Assembly: GCA_025800305.1 (NCBI GenBank) | Contig: JAOXRY010000237.1 | Span: forward strand, 1-7,016 | Direction: 5' to 3' | DNA from: Campylobacterales bacterium | GTDB lineage: Bacteria > Campylobacterota > Campylobacteria > Campylobacterales > SZUA-545 | DNA length: 7,016 bases | Part shown: positions 6,688 through 7,016 of the stretch, piece after piece | Layout: every line of letters starts with the position of its first letter | Numbering within the stretch: position 1 is the first letter of the stretch | The notes under the pieces: model-generated | What the model was told of the DNA's origin: nothing | What the model saw: only the letters and a program-made list of their open reading frames with translations | The model's database searches: none | Made by a program: the position numbers and the translations under genes

Positions 6688-7016
6688 CATATTTTAAAGA
6701 TCGAACAGCCTATTGATTATGATTTTGATTTTATATATTAAAGGTAATCACTTTCTCGATAATACTTAAAAAGATAAAAGGGGTTGGATTCTAACTATAA
6801 CTTCTTATCACTGTTATAGCTATAACTCAAACCTATGATCCTTGGATAATCCGATAATTAGGAGACAGAATACCAATTAAAATATGACAAAACAATTTTA
6901 TTGCAGAAATAGCAAGAGTATGACTTAAGAAATTGAAGACCTAAGAGTGAATAAAACTGGTATACTGTCTTCTAGTCTTGAGGACTATCTATTTCAAAGA
7001 TATCCTCCATTGATAG
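6688..7016. other. Right flank without a convincing gene
   Basis: All frames that I read on both strands are interrupted by stops every few dozen codons at most. I see no RNA gene and no convincing terminator. The first 54 bases can continue the short frame cut by the insertion sequence, up to TAA at 6739-6741. A symmetric repeat lies at 6795-6826. From 6929 to the window edge one + frame stays open and contains SSSLEDYL, but it is too short to call. The stretch may be the decayed remainder of the interrupted gene or plain intergenic DNA. Confidence 0.6.
6795..6826. repeat. Three-part inverted repeat CTATAAC / GTTATAG / CTATAAC
   Basis: CTATAAC (6795-6801) is followed after 11 bases by the perfect 14-base palindrome GTTATAGCTATAAC (6813-6826). 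The first copy can pair with the left half of the palindrome, or the two halves can pair with each other. It could be a binding site for a dimeric regulator or a weak hairpin. It is not a terminator: the stem is AT-rich and no T-run follows. Confidence 0.4.

Noticed and set aside
6715..6732. Second Fur-like stretch GATTATGATTTTGATTTT
   Set aside because: It is asymmetric with a poor right half and lies in the likely coding remnant of the interrupted gene.
6884..6928. Small frame MTKQFYCRNSKSMT
   Set aside because: The nearest GGAG is about 20 bases before the ATG, too far to serve, and 14 codons carry no motif.
1..7016. CRISPR array, tRNA or rRNA genes
   Set aside because: No spaced direct repeats, cloverleaf-like segments or rRNA sequence were seen; nearly all of 1-5649 is protein-coding.

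Overview
The window looks like a piece of chromosome from a member of the Campylobacterota (Epsilonproteobacteria). The base composition is AT-rich (roughly one third GC by eye), the genes are tightly packed, and both Mfd and YidD resemble the Campylobacterota versions. I cannot name the genus from this sequence.

Positions 1-5649 hold four genes on the + strand. First is mfd, the transcription-repair coupling factor, whose start lies before the window. It is followed after 23 bases by a TTG-started gene for a 613-residue exported protein with no family I recognise; its C-terminal part looks like an outer-membrane barrel. A TATAAT promoter box then introduces a two-gene unit: a small two-helix membrane protein with a degenerate GGDEF domain, overlapping by 4 bases with yidD, which encodes a membrane-protein insertion factor. 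The GGDEF protein has lost the catalytic motif but keeps an RxxD inhibitory-site motif at the right spacing, so it may sense c-di-GMP rather than make it.

Positions 5650-6687 are accessory. A good Fur-box match, a ribosome-binding site and an ATG mark the start of an iron-regulated gene. That gene is cut at its third codon by an 891-bp insertion sequence with perfect 27-bp terminal inverted repeats. The IS transposase, on the - strand, is related to the IS256/IS1249-type DDE transposases. It is broken twice: a frameshift at an A-run near the N-terminus, and an apparent internal deletion that removed the region carrying the first catalytic aspartate. The element is probably immobile unless an intact relative acts on its ends.

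Positions 6688-7016 are stop-rich and hold no convincing gene. They contain a small symmetric repeat and, at the very edge, a short open frame that may or may not begin a gene.

Over the whole window, the palindrome AGATCT occurs 26 times where about 2-3 would be expected from composition. It occurs in different codon phases within the coding DNA. This is the least explained signal here.
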